Below are positions 41,041 through 49,708 of a stretch of 64,000 bases of DNA, piece after piece. The notes under the pieces are model-generated. The model made no database searches and had not been told where the DNA came from. It was given only the letters and a program-made list of their open reading frames with translations. A program made the position numbers and the translations under genes. Positions within the stretch are counted from its first letter, which is position 1, and the number at the start of each line of letters is the position of its first letter. Source of the stretch: Serinicoccus marinus DSM 15273 (GTDB taxonomy: Bacteria; Actinomycetota; Actinomycetes; Actinomycetales; Dermatophilaceae); contig NZ_CP043808.1 in assembly GCF_008386315.1 (NCBI RefSeq), positions 2,170,001 to 2,234,000 of the forward strand, written 5' to 3'.

Positions 41041-42087
41041 ATGAAGAGGTGGGTAGTGCCGGAGCACTCCAACAAGGCCGTCCAACGTGCAAGTCGCGTG
41101 GTTGGCAAGGGGACTGGATCATTCGAGGACATCCAGACGGCCCGGGACATCCTCAGCAACTACCGCCTGGCCCACGCTTTTCCCTTGAACGCTGTGACCA
41201 TGACCGTGCGGCAGCGCGCGCTCGACGTCAATCCGAACGCGGTCGTCGCCGAGCGTCGCAAACGCCTGCCCACGATCATCGACAAGTTGAAGCGCCATCC
41301 CAGGATGAGCGTGACGACCATGCAGGACCTCGGTGGTTGCCGCGTGGTCTTCGACACAGTCGCCGAAGTAGATCAGCTAGTCGGCATCCTGGTGGACCTG
41401 CCGCGCAGCAAGAACCGCGTCAAGAAGACATACGACTACCTGCGCGACGACCCAGGGCCGCGTAGTTCCGGGTACCGAGGTGTTCATCTGGTCTACGAGT
41501 ACGGGGCCTCCAAGCGCGAATATCACGGCCTACGGATTGAGCTGCAGGTGCGCACGCAGCTGCAGCACGCCTGGGCGACGGCGGTTGAGACTATCGACCT
41601 GTTCTCCCGCAGTGAGTTGAAGTACGGGAAGGGAGATCCAGACATTCTTCGGTTCTTCGTCCTGGTGGCCTCCCTCATGGCCCACGACGAGCGCACCGCC
41701 CCGGTGCCTGGCGCCGAAGGGTCGCCCGAAGAGTTGACGGATGAGTTGGCGCAGCTGGAGGCCCGCGTGGGCGTCCTGGGCCGGTTCCGTGGCTATTCCA
41801 AGGTCGTGGGAGAGCACGCGAGTACGGACCGACGCAACATGCTGACGCTCGAGCTTTGGCGCCGTGAGGGGCTTCTCACCGTGACGGTCCACGAGACACT
41901 GGCCGAGGCCGAGGCTCGACTAACCAAGCTTGAGGCCCTGGATGACGAGAACTTGGATGCGGTGCTCATCAACATCGCGCGCATCAGCCAACTGCGCGAC
42001 GCATACCCGAACTACTTCGCGGATACCGACCGGTTCACCAAGTTTGTGCGAGCTCATCTGGACGGCCGGCTCCCTCGAGGATCGTGA
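41041..42087 (+). CDS. RelA/SpoT-domain nucleotidyltransferase
   Basis: The 348-residue protein contains the synthetase fold: AERRKRLPTIIDKLKRHPRMSVTTMQDLGGCRVVFDTV (ATP side), YDYLRDDPGPRSSGYRGVHLVYEYG (G-loop-like), and LRIELQVRTQLQHAWATAVETIDL (catalytic Glu and Gln-His). No HD hydrolase domain is present and the C-terminal ~130 residues are unlike TGS/ACT. It is therefore a lone small alarmone synthetase or a toxin of the toxSAS/CapRel type, which pyrophosphorylate nucleotides or tRNA. The gene stands alone in an accessory segment with no obvious antitoxin. ATG at 41041 lacks a strong ribosome site. Its substrate cannot be told from sequence. Confidence 0.82.
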   Translation: MKRWVVPEHSNKAVQRASRVVGKGTGSFEDIQTARDILSNYRLAHAFPLNAVTMTVRQRALDVNPNAVVAERRKRLPTIIDKLKRHPRMSVTTMQDLGGCRVVFDTVAEVDQLVGILVDLPRSKNRVKKTYDYLRDDPGPRSSGYRGVHLVYEYGASKREYHGLRIELQVRTQLQHAWATAVETIDLFSRSELKYGKGDPDILRFFVLVASLMAHDERTAPVPGAEGSPEELTDELAQLEARVGVLGRFRGYSKVVGEHASTDRRNMLTLELWRREGLLTVTVHETLAEAEARLTKLEALDDENLDAVLINIARISQLRDAYPNYFADTDRFTKFVRAHLDGRLPRGS

Positions 42088-42432
42088 CACACGAGAAGCT
42101 GCCTTTGAGGCGGCGGCCGGGCTGGTCATGCGACCTCGCCACAGCCAGGCTGGCCGGCGGTCCCGCCAAAGATAGAGAAAGGGCCGGCCCACGGGCGGCC
42201 AGCCCGGGGTCACGGCCCTCGAAGCGGTCTGCAGGTCTCGGTCGAGAAAAATACCCGGCAGACGTTCATCTGAGTACACGGGGAACAGGTTAATGTAGGC
42301 CAGTCCTCGTCAGATCTCCGCGCACGACACTTGGCTAGTGTCGCCGCTAAGAGTCGGCACCCAGGGCGCCTCTTCCATGTCTGTAGACTAGCAGGCCATA
42401 GAGGACAGGTCAATTGATGATACCGATGGGCC
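42088..42432. other. intergenic spacer after the RelA/SpoT gene
   Basis: No coding frame stands out in these 345 bases. AGGGCCGGCCC...GGGGTCACGGCCCT (42178-42222) can fold into a hairpin that may end the RelA/SpoT transcript. The rest is moderately AT-rich, with no recognised motif. Confidence 0.5.
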
Positions 42433-42461
42433 TTGACAATGTCAAATTTGACGCTATTGTG
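42433..42461 (+). promoter_or_regulatory. promoter with overlapping palindromic operators
   Basis: TTGACA-a-TGTCAA (42433-42445) and the perfect 12-bp palindrome GTCAAATTTGAC (42441-42452) overlap. TTGACA at 42433 with TATTGT 16 bases later makes a reasonable -35/-10 pair for the gene at 42551. The arrangement suggests repression by a dimeric HTH protein, perhaps the product itself. Confidence 0.6.
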
Positions 42462-42550
42462 AAGCAACAGTATGCGTTTTTATAGCAGGGTACCCCTACG
42501 TTCGCGTACAGTGTGCCACATACGCTCACTAACAGAGGGATGGAGGCCTG

Positions 42551-43543
42551 ATGATCTCGGTGGACCCCGACAAGAGGGTCGACGCGCAGGTTGGCGACTC
42601 GCAGAGCGAGCCTAGCGCGTGGGACCGCCATGAGCGCGCTGAGCGCCAGTTCGGCCTTACCGCTGCCTCTGAGGAGTCTGTACGCGCGGCCACGCACCTA
42701 GATCGTGGGGCTGCGCGTCGTGATGCCGCTCCCGTGCGGAAGACCTTCGTGCGGGGCTCAGAGGGCGCCCCCTCGCCGCTCGTGGAGCTCTACCGGGGAG
42801 GACGCAGCGGCGTCGTGCCTATCCGGCTGTTACTTGCCCTGTTGTGGAAATGCTCTTCCCCGCCGTTCTCGACCTCCCACCCCGCTCGAGGATGGGCCAC
42901 TCTCCTAGACCTCGAGGATCCCCCAACAAAGGGTGCGCGACGGGTACGAGAGGCGCTGAACAAGCTTGAGAAGCGCGGCTTGATCTTGACGGAGACAACA
43001 CCCGGACAGGTCACTGAGGTGACGCTGCTCCAGGAGGACGGCTCACGCAAGCCTTACCGGCCGCCCGCCGAGGCCTACCTGAAGGCACAGGCCAACCGCC
43101 GCGGCAAGGCCGCGGCGGAAGCACACCGCTACTTCAAGGTCAGCAACGCCCTCTGGACCCGGGGGCACTTGCAGGTGCTCTCAGGGCCCGCCCTCGTGAT
43201 GCTGCTCATCCTCCTGTCCGAACAGGGCGGTGAGGGCAAGCCCGTCTGGTTCAGCACATCCGTGTTTGACGCCCGCTACGGCATCAGCTCCCGCACCCGC
43301 GCCGCGGGGGTTCGAGAGCTGGTGGAACGCGGCTTGCTGGTCGTCGAACGAGCCAGCCTCCCCACTCGACCCGGCGGGAGTGCTTTTGATCGCCAGCGCT
43401 ACCGAGACGTCTACCACCTGACCGGCGCCGCGCTTGTCGACGACAAGGCTCGAGCTGCCTCCCAGGCGTGGAAAGACTCCGCCAAACTCGCCGGCGCGCC
43501 ATTGCCTCGCGCTGACGCGATCGACGAGCTGCTCGGGCGCTGA
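42551..43543 (+). CDS. two-winged-helix protein, possible plasmid replication initiator or regulator
   Basis: The 330-residue protein has two similar winged-helix parts: residues ~88-160 (RLLLALLWKCSSPP...GARRVREALNKLEKRGLILTE) and ~205-290 (LVMLLILLSEQGG...ISSRTRAAGVRELVERGLLVVERA), joined by a basic linker (QANRRGKAAAEAHRYFKVSNALWTRG). Twin winged helices are the hallmark of iteron-binding Rep proteins of theta plasmids, and the palindromic repeats upstream would fit autoregulation. Yet I see no clear signature of a known Rep family, and actinobacterial regulators of this size also exist. GAGGGATGGAGG precedes the ATG at 42551. Confidence 0.6.
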   Translation: MISVDPDKRVDAQVGDSQSEPSAWDRHERAERQFGLTAASEESVRAATHLDRGAARRDAAPVRKTFVRGSEGAPSPLVELYRGGRSGVVPIRLLLALLWKCSSPPFSTSHPARGWATLLDLEDPPTKGARRVREALNKLEKRGLILTETTPGQVTEVTLLQEDGSRKPYRPPAEAYLKAQANRRGKAAAEAHRYFKVSNALWTRGHLQVLSGPALVMLLILLSEQGGEGKPVWFSTSVFDARYGISSRTRAAGVRELVERGLLVVERASLPTRPGGSAFDRQRYRDVYHLTGAALVDDKARAASQAWKDSAKLAGAPLPRADAIDELLGR

Positions 43544-43851
43544 ACCCGAGCCTCCCCACGCCACCAGGTGAGTCGAGGGGCCTTGCCCGGGATCCTCGGG
43601 CCGTCCAAGCTCTGGCTGCGCTACGCGGGCCCTCTTGACGCCTGACAGCGTTAGGTCTAAGTTGTGATGTGCTGAGAACCGTGTGGCAGCCACCGCGAGT
43701 AGGTTCAAATCGATTTCTCCGCTGCCCACGTTATTTCATGCACATTTCGCAAGTGTGTGAAGAGCTCGCGACACGCCCAAGTTCAGCATCACCCGCCAGG
43801 AAACCCCTACCGGGGATTCTTATGCCCTCAGTGACTGAGCGGGAGATGAGC
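43544..43851. other. 308-base spacer, no gene
   Basis: I see no coding frame or strong hairpin. An open frame from 43669 that reaches into the following gene has no support before 43846. Confidence 0.4.
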
Positions 43852-44061
43852 ATGAACCAGAATGACCCAACGACTCTCTTGGTGAAGAGCCGTTATTGGG
43901 AACTCGTGGCCCGTGTGGCCGCTTCTCATCTCGAGCAGTACGCAGCCACGGTAGAGGCCAACCCGGAGAAGGCCTCTCTGACCGGCGTGCGCGAATGTCT
44001 TCGGCAGGCCGAGATAGAGGTAGCGACCCTCGCTTGCGCGCTGGACGGCGATGTGTGGTGA
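43852..44061 (+). CDS. small unknown helical protein
   Basis: About 69 residues (MNQNDPTTLLVKSRYWELVARVAASHLEQYAATVEANPEKASLTGVRECLRQAEIEVATLACALDG). GGGAG six bases upstream favours the ATG at 43852 over that at 43846. The protein looks like two amphipathic helices. No family recognised. It converges on the HTH gene at 44097. Confidence 0.5.
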   Translation: MNQNDPTTLLVKSRYWELVARVAASHLEQYAATVEANPEKASLTGVRECLRQAEIEVATLACALDGDVW

Positions 44062-44096
44062 GCTCGGTGGCCCGCGCTTAGTGTGATCAGGAAGCG

Positions 44097-44495
44097 TCAA
44101 TGCGTAGATGCAATGAGTTGCTCAAGTGCGCGTTCTGAAGTAACCCCGTTGCGACGCATCAGTCGACGCATCACCTCATCTACCTCTTCTACTGAAACCT
44201 GCCGTTCAGACGCAATATCAGAGTTATTATTTCCCTCTAGCCAAAGACCAACAACTTGTCGTTCCTCTGAGGTGAGGCGTAGATCCTCGACACTGAGCGC
44301 GTCGCCCCCCAACTTGCGCCGCCTGCCACGCGAGCTGACGGACATCAAGGCCATCGCCACCAGACGCCTCTGCAACTGGGCGTCCTCCTCAGGGCTCACC
44401 TGGGCGCGGTAGATCGCGTCGTGGAACGCGTAGGAGGCGGCCTCGAGGAGGTCCTCTTCCGGCTCGGTGCCCTCATGCTGGGGCTTCATGCTCAT
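44097..44495 (-). CDS. LuxR-type HTH protein, partner of the sigma factor
   Basis: The 132-residue protein ends in LTSEERQVVGLWLEGNNNSDIASERQVSVEEVDEVMRRLMRRNGVTSERALEQLIA, a GerE/LuxR-type helix-turn-helix: LTSEERQVVGLWLEG aligns with the usual LTxREREVLxLxAxG, SDIASERQVS with the recognition turn and EEVDEVMRRLMRRNGV with the dimer helix. The N-terminal part is acidic helix without a receiver domain. It lies five bases downstream of the sigma-factor gene on the same strand. It may act as an anti-sigma or a co-regulator; that is only inferred from the pairing. Confidence 0.7.
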   Translation of the reverse strand: MSMKPQHEGTEPEEDLLEAASYAFHDAIYRAQVSPEEDAQLQRRLVAMALMSVSSRGRRRKLGGDALSVEDLRLTSEERQVVGLWLEGNNNSDIASERQVSVEEVDEVMRRLMRRNGVTSERALEQLIASTH

Positions 44496-44500
44496 CGATC

Positions 44501-45052
44501 CTACTCCCTGGGCCAACGGACGCTAATTTTACGGCGCACGGCTGCCAACCGCGAACTCACACTGCTGTGCGGGGCGCCGGTTGACCGCGCGTACTCTGCC
44601 GCAGTCCACTGCATCAACTCGACGTGCACAAAAGCGTCGAGCTCCTTCACAGTCAATATCTCCTGCAGAGAAATGAGCAGTGCCGTGACCTCCAGGTGGT
44701 CGACCACCCTGTCCTCGGACGCCTGTACCACCGCTCGTGCGTAGACACTGATGTCGGCGACAGGATGCTCGCGTTCGCTGTTGCGGTTGCACCATCTGAC
44801 GAAAGCATTGCGGGCCGTCTTCGCGAAGTAGTGCCCTGGCTTTCGAATTGCATGTCCAGCCAGACGTTTGTTGAAGATCGCCATAGTGACGTCCTGCAAC
44901 GCGTCCTCCCAGTCAGAGCCCATCCTGCTTCTATAGGGAGCCATGTACCGGGAGGCATACGAGGAGACGGCTTCCGCGATCTCTGTGATCGAGGCAGGCT
45001 CATCCGGACGTTGCAGTATGCGGCGTTCGGCACTCCCCCACTCTTCAGGCAT
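44501..45052 (-). CDS. sigma-70 family (ECF-like) RNA polymerase sigma factor
   Basis: The 183-residue protein fits a small sigma factor: region 2-like RYMAPYRSRMGSDWEDALQDVTMAIFNKRLAGHAIRKPGHYFAKTARNAFVRWCNRNSERE, with the DxxQDV/ARN elements that contact core polymerase and open the -10, then a region 4-like LISLQEILTVKELDAFVHVELMQWTAAEYARSTGAPHSSVSSRLAAVRRKI, a HTH for -35 binding. Length agrees with ECF sigma factors. The genes downstream (HTH) and divergent spacer suggest a small regulon. Start is the ATG at 45052 (MPEEWGSAERR). No anti-sigma membrane protein is nearby, which is unusual. Confidence 0.8.
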   Translation of the reverse strand: MPEEWGSAERRILQRPDEPASITEIAEAVSSYASRYMAPYRSRMGSDWEDALQDVTMAIFNKRLAGHAIRKPGHYFAKTARNAFVRWCNRNSEREHPVADISVYARAVVQASEDRVVDHLEVTALLISLQEILTVKELDAFVHVELMQWTAAEYARSTGAPHSSVSSRLAAVRRKISVRWPRE

Positions 45053-45096
45053 GGCCGTCAGTGTGCCAGCCTGCCGAGCAGACCGGGACACAACCG

Positions 45097-45130
45097 CGCC
45101 GGGGGTCGAGATTCGTCTCGACCCCCGGCG
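45097..45130 (-). terminator. 15-bp-stem terminator
   Basis: CGCCGGGGGTCGAGA and TCTCGACCCCCGGCG pair perfectly around TTCG, 15 bases beyond the stop of the secreted-protein gene. TTCG loops make such hairpins extra stable. It insulates the sigma gene from the upstream transcript. Confidence 0.88.
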
Positions 45131-45144
45131 GGTGTCAGGGGAGA

Positions 45145-45591
45145 TCAGCAGTAGCGAGCCACATATCCCTGCGTCGCCCACGGCCGGATGTCCAGCCGGA
45201 ACGCCGAGCACAGTCCCCGGTTGGCGTAGGACCGGGCGAAGTACTTGTGCGCGTAGGCAGTCGGGTAGTAGGCCGCCTTGATCTGCCACGGCACGAACCA
45301 AGGAGCGGCCGGAACGGCACCGTTGCCCAGGGCTCGCGTCTCACGGTGGCTGAGGTAGATGGTGCAGCGACCGTTGCCGCAGCGGGCGCTGATGGACGGC
45401 AGCATGACCGACGTGCTCACCGGGGTCACGGCCGCGGTCTGCGCGACTGCGGCCGTGGAAGCCGGCGCGGCCTCAGCTCGCGACGGCAGGGCGGTCATGC
45501 CCGCGACCGACACCGCCAACGCCAGGAGAACGGCTACGATGGTGCGCAGCTGGGCGTAGCTCAGGTGAAGGATGTTGGTGGTCTTGTTCAT
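45145..45591 (-). CDS. secreted Cys-containing protein, unknown
   Basis: The 148-residue protein has a signal peptide (MNKTTNILHLSYAQLRTIVAVLLALAVSVAGMTALPSRAEA, cleavage after AEA) and a mature part with RCGNGRCTIYLSHRETRALGNG, PWFVPWQIKAAYY and a C-terminal CSAFRLDIRPWATQGYVARYC. Four Cys could form two disulfides. The C-T-I-Y-L-S-x-x-E-T-R-A pattern is one I associate with small secreted actinobacterial proteins of unknown role. The ribosome site GAAGAAGGTGC is just ahead of the ATG at 45591. A bacteriocin-like or wall-associated role cannot be shown. Confidence 0.75.
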   Translation of the reverse strand: MNKTTNILHLSYAQLRTIVAVLLALAVSVAGMTALPSRAEAAPASTAAVAQTAAVTPVSTSVMLPSISARCGNGRCTIYLSHRETRALGNGAVPAAPWFVPWQIKAAYYPTAYAHKYFARSYANRGLCSAFRLDIRPWATQGYVARYC

Positions 45592-45681
45592 CTTGATGCA
45601 CCTTCTTCGGTAGTGGTCCGGCCTGGTTGCCGACACACCCCCTTAGAGCGGTGGACCACGTAGAATCACGATATATGTGAC

Positions 45682-45870
45682 CTATGTCACACCACGTGTT
45701 CTCGCTAGCTTGTCGAGGCTGACCCGGCAGTACATGCCGCCACACCACCGGACCGGATCGACGGTGAGTCCAAGACGGTCTTGGTAGAGGTTCTTGGCCG
45801 TCGAGTAGTAGGCGTAGGCTTTGCCAAGGGTCTCGCCCTCTGCCCACGACTGTAGGTGGCCGAGCGGCAT
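45682..45870 (-). CDS. short ORF, C-terminal fragment of a secreted protein
   Basis: The 62-residue frame (LQSWAEGETLGKAYAYYSTAKNLYQDRLGLTVDPVRWCGGMYCRVSLDKLARTRG) has good codon usage and a Cys pair (RWCGGMYC), resembling the tail of the neighbouring secreted-protein type. No signal peptide or ribosome site precedes the ATG at 45870; the upstream sequence passes into the antisense of the FtsK-like gene region. It is probably the remnant of a larger gene. Low certainty. Confidence 0.4.
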   Translation of the reverse strand: MPLGHLQSWAEGETLGKAYAYYSTAKNLYQDRLGLTVDPVRWCGGMYCRVSLDKLARTRGVT

Positions 45871-45940
45871 CGACGCCGGCCACGGTCCCACCTGTGGATA
45901 ACTCGGGTGGGCCGCAGATCGACCTGCGCAAGATCGGGGT

Positions 45941-48900
45941 ATGCGAGTCATCGTCACGCGGGCACGCCGGGACCGGGTGGAGCATCTCGCGGTCACCGCT
46001 CCCGACGGCGCGACCGTCGGCGACCTGCGCCGGCATGTCGACGGCCCGGCCTTCACAGGAGAACCCGAGGAGCGGGGCTCCCTGCCCCTGGAGCACGGCA
46101 GCGACCTCGACGACGGCGGGACGTCTCCGGAGGAGGCGGCGGGGCTGCCCCGGCTGGTCGTGACCACCGGTCCGGACGCGGGTGGCACCGCGGCCCTGCC
46201 TCCTGGGCGATGGGTCACCGTAGGCAGGGACCCGCGCTGCGACCTGACCATCGCCGACCCTGGGCTGTCGCGACGCCATCTGCGCGTGCGCCAGGACCGC
46301 GACGGCGTGCGCGTCGAGGATCTCGCGTCGACGAACGGCATGGCCTGGGAGAGCGGCACGCGGCAGCCGTCCGGCACGTGGCCGGTGGGTGACCGGCTGC
46401 TCATCGGCGGATCCGGTGTCGTGCTCGTGCCGCGCCCCCCGGCTCCGGCGCGTCAGGTGCGCGGCGGCGGGGTCCGCGAGGTGGTCCCGTGGCCGCGCTC
46501 GGCGCGTGCTGTCCCGACCCGCGAGCTCGCTACGCCGGCCGCGGCGGCGCGTCGTCGGGTCCGGCCGCCGAGCGCCTGGACGTGGAGCCTGCCGCTCGCC
46601 GTGGCGCTGGCCGTCGCGCTGCTCCTGCGGATGCCCTGGCTGCTGCTCTTCGGGCTGCTCGGCCCGGCGATGGTCCTGGGCCACTTCCTGGGCGACCGCC
46701 GGGCCGCGCGGCTGGAGCACGAGGAGGCCCTCGTGGAGCACGCACGGGTACGCCGCAAGAATGAACACCGTGCGCGGCGCTACCTCGCGGAGGAGCTGAT
46801 GCTGCTGCGCGACAGGCATCCGTGCCTGGTCGGCGTGACCACCAGCCTCGTGCCGCACCCCTCGACGTCGCTCTGGGAGTGCTCGGCGGAGGACCTGGAG
46901 GTATGCCTGGGCGAGTACGCGTGTCCGTCGTCGGTGCGGCTCGAGGGCGAGGCGCTGTGGCACGACGCGGCTCCGCTGCCGCTCACCCTGGCAGGCCCGC
47001 TGGTGGTCTGCGGAGAACGGGCGCTCCGGGAGGCCTTCGCCCGGTCCCTGGTCCTGCAGCTCGCGACCCGTCACCCTCCGACGCAGTGGACGCTGCTGCT
47101 CGACCCTGCGCGTGCGCCCGGTGCGGCCTGGGACCTGCTGGGGTGGCTACCGCAGACCAGCACGAGCGGGTCGACTCCCGACGGGAGAACACTCCGGTGG
47201 GGGGAGGACCTCCTCCTGGTCGACGACGTCACGCAGGCGCCGGCGGGCGCCACCCGCATCGTGCTCACTTCCGGCACCCGAGCCGTCCTCCAGGTCCCTG
47301 GGCAGGACGAAGTGACCTTCACCCCGACCACGCTGGGCCTGGCCCGCGCCCGGGCGCTCGGGCACGCGCTCGCTCCGTTGCGCGCCCGGGACGCGGTGGA
47401 CGGCGATCCCGACGCACCGGCCCTGCCGGGCGGCTCCCCGCCCCTGGGCGAGCTGGTGGGGTGGCCCGACAGTGTCGAGGACGCGCTCACCACGTGGGCG
47501 GGGCATAACCCGGGCCTCGCGGTCGACCTCGGTCACGACGCCGCGGGACGCCCCGTGACGATCGACCTGGTCCGGGACGGACCGCACGCCCTCGTCGCCG
47601 GGACGACCGGCGCCGGCAAGTCGGAGCTGCTGCGCTCCCTCGTGGTGGGGCTGGCGCTGCGCCGCTCGCCGGGCGACCTCGCGCTGCTGCTCGTCGACTT
47701 CAAGGGCGGCTCCTCGCTCGGCGACTGCGCGCTGCTCCCGCACGTCACGGGGATGGTGACCGACCTCGACCCGCACCTCGCCGGCCGGGTGCTCGCCTCG
47801 CTCCGGGCCGAGCTGACCCGCCGGGAGGGCGTGGTCGCCGCCGCGGGGGTCAAGGACGCCGCCGAGGTGCCCGGCCTGCCACGACTCGTGGTGGTGATCG
47901 ACGAGTTCCGGGTGCTGGCCGAGGAGGTCCCCGAGGTGATGGGCGGCCTCATCCGGCTGGCCGCCGTCGGGCGCAGCCTCGGGGTCCACCTGGTGCTCGC
48001 CACCCAGCGGCCGGCCGGTGTCGTCGGACCCGACCTGCGGGCCAACGTCAACCTGCGCATCGCCCTGCGACTGCGGGACTCCGCGGACTCGCACGACGTC
48101 ATCGAGACCGCCCAGGCGGCGCTGCTCCCCGAGGGCAGACCGGGCCTCGCGCTCTGGCGCACCGGCGCCGACCTCCCCCGCGCCGTCCAGGTCGCCCGCG
48201 TCGGCCCACCCCGCCGCCGGTCGTCGTCCGGGTGGGACGTCCGGGTCGTGCCGGACATCTGGTCCGCTCGACGGGTGCTGGACCGGCCCGCGGAGGCGGA
48301 GGCGGAGGCGGACGACCTCGGCACGCTCGCGACCACGCTGCGGGAGGCAGCCGAGCAGGCGGACCTGCACCCGCCGGTGGTCTGGCACCCGCCGCTGCCG
48401 GAGGAGCTGGGGACGCTCTCCGGGGAGCCTCGTGCGTGGGCGCTGGCCGACGTCCCGTCCCGGCAGGCGCGGGAGGCGCTGACCTGGGACGGGGACCATC
48501 ACGTGGGTCTCGTCGGCGCGGCGCGCTCGGGGCGTACGACGGCGCTGCGGTCCCTGCTGAGCCGGGCCGACCGCGCGTGGCTCGTCGTGCTCGACCTCGG
48601 GCGCGGGCTGGAGGGCACGGAGGCCGCCGAGCACCCAGGTCTCGTCGGGTGGGTCCAGCCGGACGACCTGGCCCACGGCATCCGCGTCCTGGACCGACTC
48701 GAGGGAGTCGTACGCGCACGTCAGTCGGCCGGTGCCGGGGCCGAGCACGTCCCTGTGGTGCTGGTGCTCGACGGCTGGGACCGGTTCGTCGACCTCTTCG
48801 AGCCGGTCGAGCGAGGCCGTGCGGTCGACGTCGCCCTGCGCGTCCTGCGCGAGGGCCCGGCGGTCGGGGTCGTCGCCCTGCTCAGCGGCGACCGTAGCCT

Positions 48901-49666
48901 GCTGCTCGGCAAGGTCGCCTCGACCCTGCCGAGCACCTGGGCGCTGCGGCTCAACGACCCGAGCGACCTGCTCATGACCGGGTTGCGGCCGCACCAGCTC
49001 CCCTCGACACAACCGCCGGGGCGACTGGTGAGCATGCGCGACGGCACCGAGGCGCACGTCGTCCTCCCCTCCGCTGGCCAGCCGGTGAGCCCCGAGGGTC
49101 ACCCGCCGCTGGTATGCCGTGCCCTGCCCCGCCGGTGGTCGGCCGGGAGCGGGCAGTGGGCGGTCGGCGGGGACGAGGCGGCACCGGTGCCGCGCCCCGC
49201 AGGCTCCGTGCTGGTGATCGGGCCGCCCGGCTCCGGACGCACCCACGCCCTCGCCCGGCTGCGCGACGGCCGGCCCGCGGTCGTCGTGGACCCCGCCTCC
49301 CCGCCGGAGGTCGAGGAGGTGAGTCGCGCCTGCGCCGGGCTCGGCACCGGTGGCCTGCTCGTGGTCGACGACGCCCACCTCCTGGCGGGGTCACCGCTGG
49401 AGGACGCCCTGGTCGAGGTGGCGACGGCATACCGCATGGAGCTGCTGGTCGCGGCGGACGCCGAGGCCGCGGCGGGCGCCTTCCGGGGGCTCGTCCCGCA
49501 GGCCGCCCGCGCCCGCACCGGCGTGGTACTGCAGCCGGGCAGCGCCAGCCACGGAGCCGTGCTGGGCGTCAGCGTCCCGGTCGGGGACCTCCCGCTGCCC
49601 GGCCGGGGCGTGCTGGTGCACCGCGGGCGCTGCACGCGGGTCCAGGTCGTCGCCCCGGACGGGTGA
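45941..49666 (+). CDS. FHA-domain FtsK/SpoIIIE ATPase, EccC-like
   Basis: The 1241-residue protein has an N-terminal domain, an FHA module (VTVGRDPRCDLTIADPGLSRRHLRV, residues ~88-150), two TM helices near 210-250, and three ATPase modules. The first is complete: Walker A GTTGAGKSELLRSL near residue 545, VDFKGGSSL, Walker B LVVVIDEFRVL, and GVHLVLATQRPAGVV. The second (GAARSGRTTALRSL) and third (GPPGSGRTHALARL) have degenerate Walker A motifs (Arg for Lys). This is the EccC layout of type VII secretion, with the FHA recognising phospho-Thr. No EccB/D/E or mycosin gene is near. It could export the WXG-coupled toxin at 11.5-13.8 kb, but that is inference. ATG 45941. Confidence 0.9.
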   Translation: MRVIVTRARRDRVEHLAVTAPDGATVGDLRRHVDGPAFTGEPEERGSLPLEHGSDLDDGGTSPEEAAGLPRLVVTTGPDAGGTAALPPGRWVTVGRDPRCDLTIADPGLSRRHLRVRQDRDGVRVEDLASTNGMAWESGTRQPSGTWPVGDRLLIGGSGVVLVPRPPAPARQVRGGGVREVVPWPRSARAVPTRELATPAAAARRRVRPPSAWTWSLPLAVALAVALLLRMPWLLLFGLLGPAMVLGHFLGDRRAARLEHEEALVEHARVRRKNEHRARRYLAEELMLLRDRHPCLVGVTTSLVPHPSTSLWECSAEDLEVCLGEYACPSSVRLEGEALWHDAAPLPLTLAGPLVVCGERALREAFARSLVLQLATRHPPTQWTLLLDPARAPGAAWDLLGWLPQTSTSGSTPDGRTLRWGEDLLLVDDVTQAPAGATRIVLTSGTRAVLQVPGQDEVTFTPTTLGLARARALGHALAPLRARDAVDGDPDAPALPGGSPPLGELVGWPDSVEDALTTWAGHNPGLAVDLGHDAAGRPVTIDLVRDGPHALVAGTTGAGKSELLRSLVVGLALRRSPGDLALLLVDFKGGSSLGDCALLPHVTGMVTDLDPHLAGRVLASLRAELTRREGVVAAAGVKDAAEVPGLPRLVVVIDEFRVLAEEVPEVMGGLIRLAAVGRSLGVHLVLATQRPAGVVGPDLRANVNLRIALRLRDSADSHDVIETAQAALLPEGRPGLALWRTGADLPRAVQVARVGPPRRRSSSGWDVRVVPDIWSARRVLDRPAEAEAEADDLGTLATTLREAAEQADLHPPVVWHPPLPEELGTLSGEPRAWALADVPSRQAREALTWDGDHHVGLVGAARSGRTTALRSLLSRADRAWLVVLDLGRGLEGTEAAEHPGLVGWVQPDDLAHGIRVLDRLEGVVRARQSAGAGAEHVPVVLVLDGWDRFVDLFEPVERGRAVDVALRVLREGPAVGVVALLSGDRSLLLGKVASTLPSTWALRLNDPSDLLMTGLRPHQLPSTQPPGRLVSMRDGTEAHVVLPSAGQPVSPEGHPPLVCRALPRRWSAGSGQWAVGGDEAAPVPRPAGSVLVIGPPGSGRTHALARLRDGRPAVVVDPASPPEVEEVSRACAGLGTGGLLVVDDAHLLAGSPLEDALVEVATAYRMELLVAADAEAAAGAFRGLVPQAARARTGVVLQPGSASHGAVLGVSVPVGDLPLPGRGVLVHRGRCTRVQVVAPDG

Positions 49667-49708
49667 GACGGGGTCACGCGTGCTCCTCGTCTGGGTCGCG
49701 CGCTACTG

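Noticed and set aside
47147-49378. 743-codon frame antisense to the FtsK-like gene
   Set aside because: Shadow frame with biased His/Arg/Gly content; the sense strand has intact ATPase motifs.
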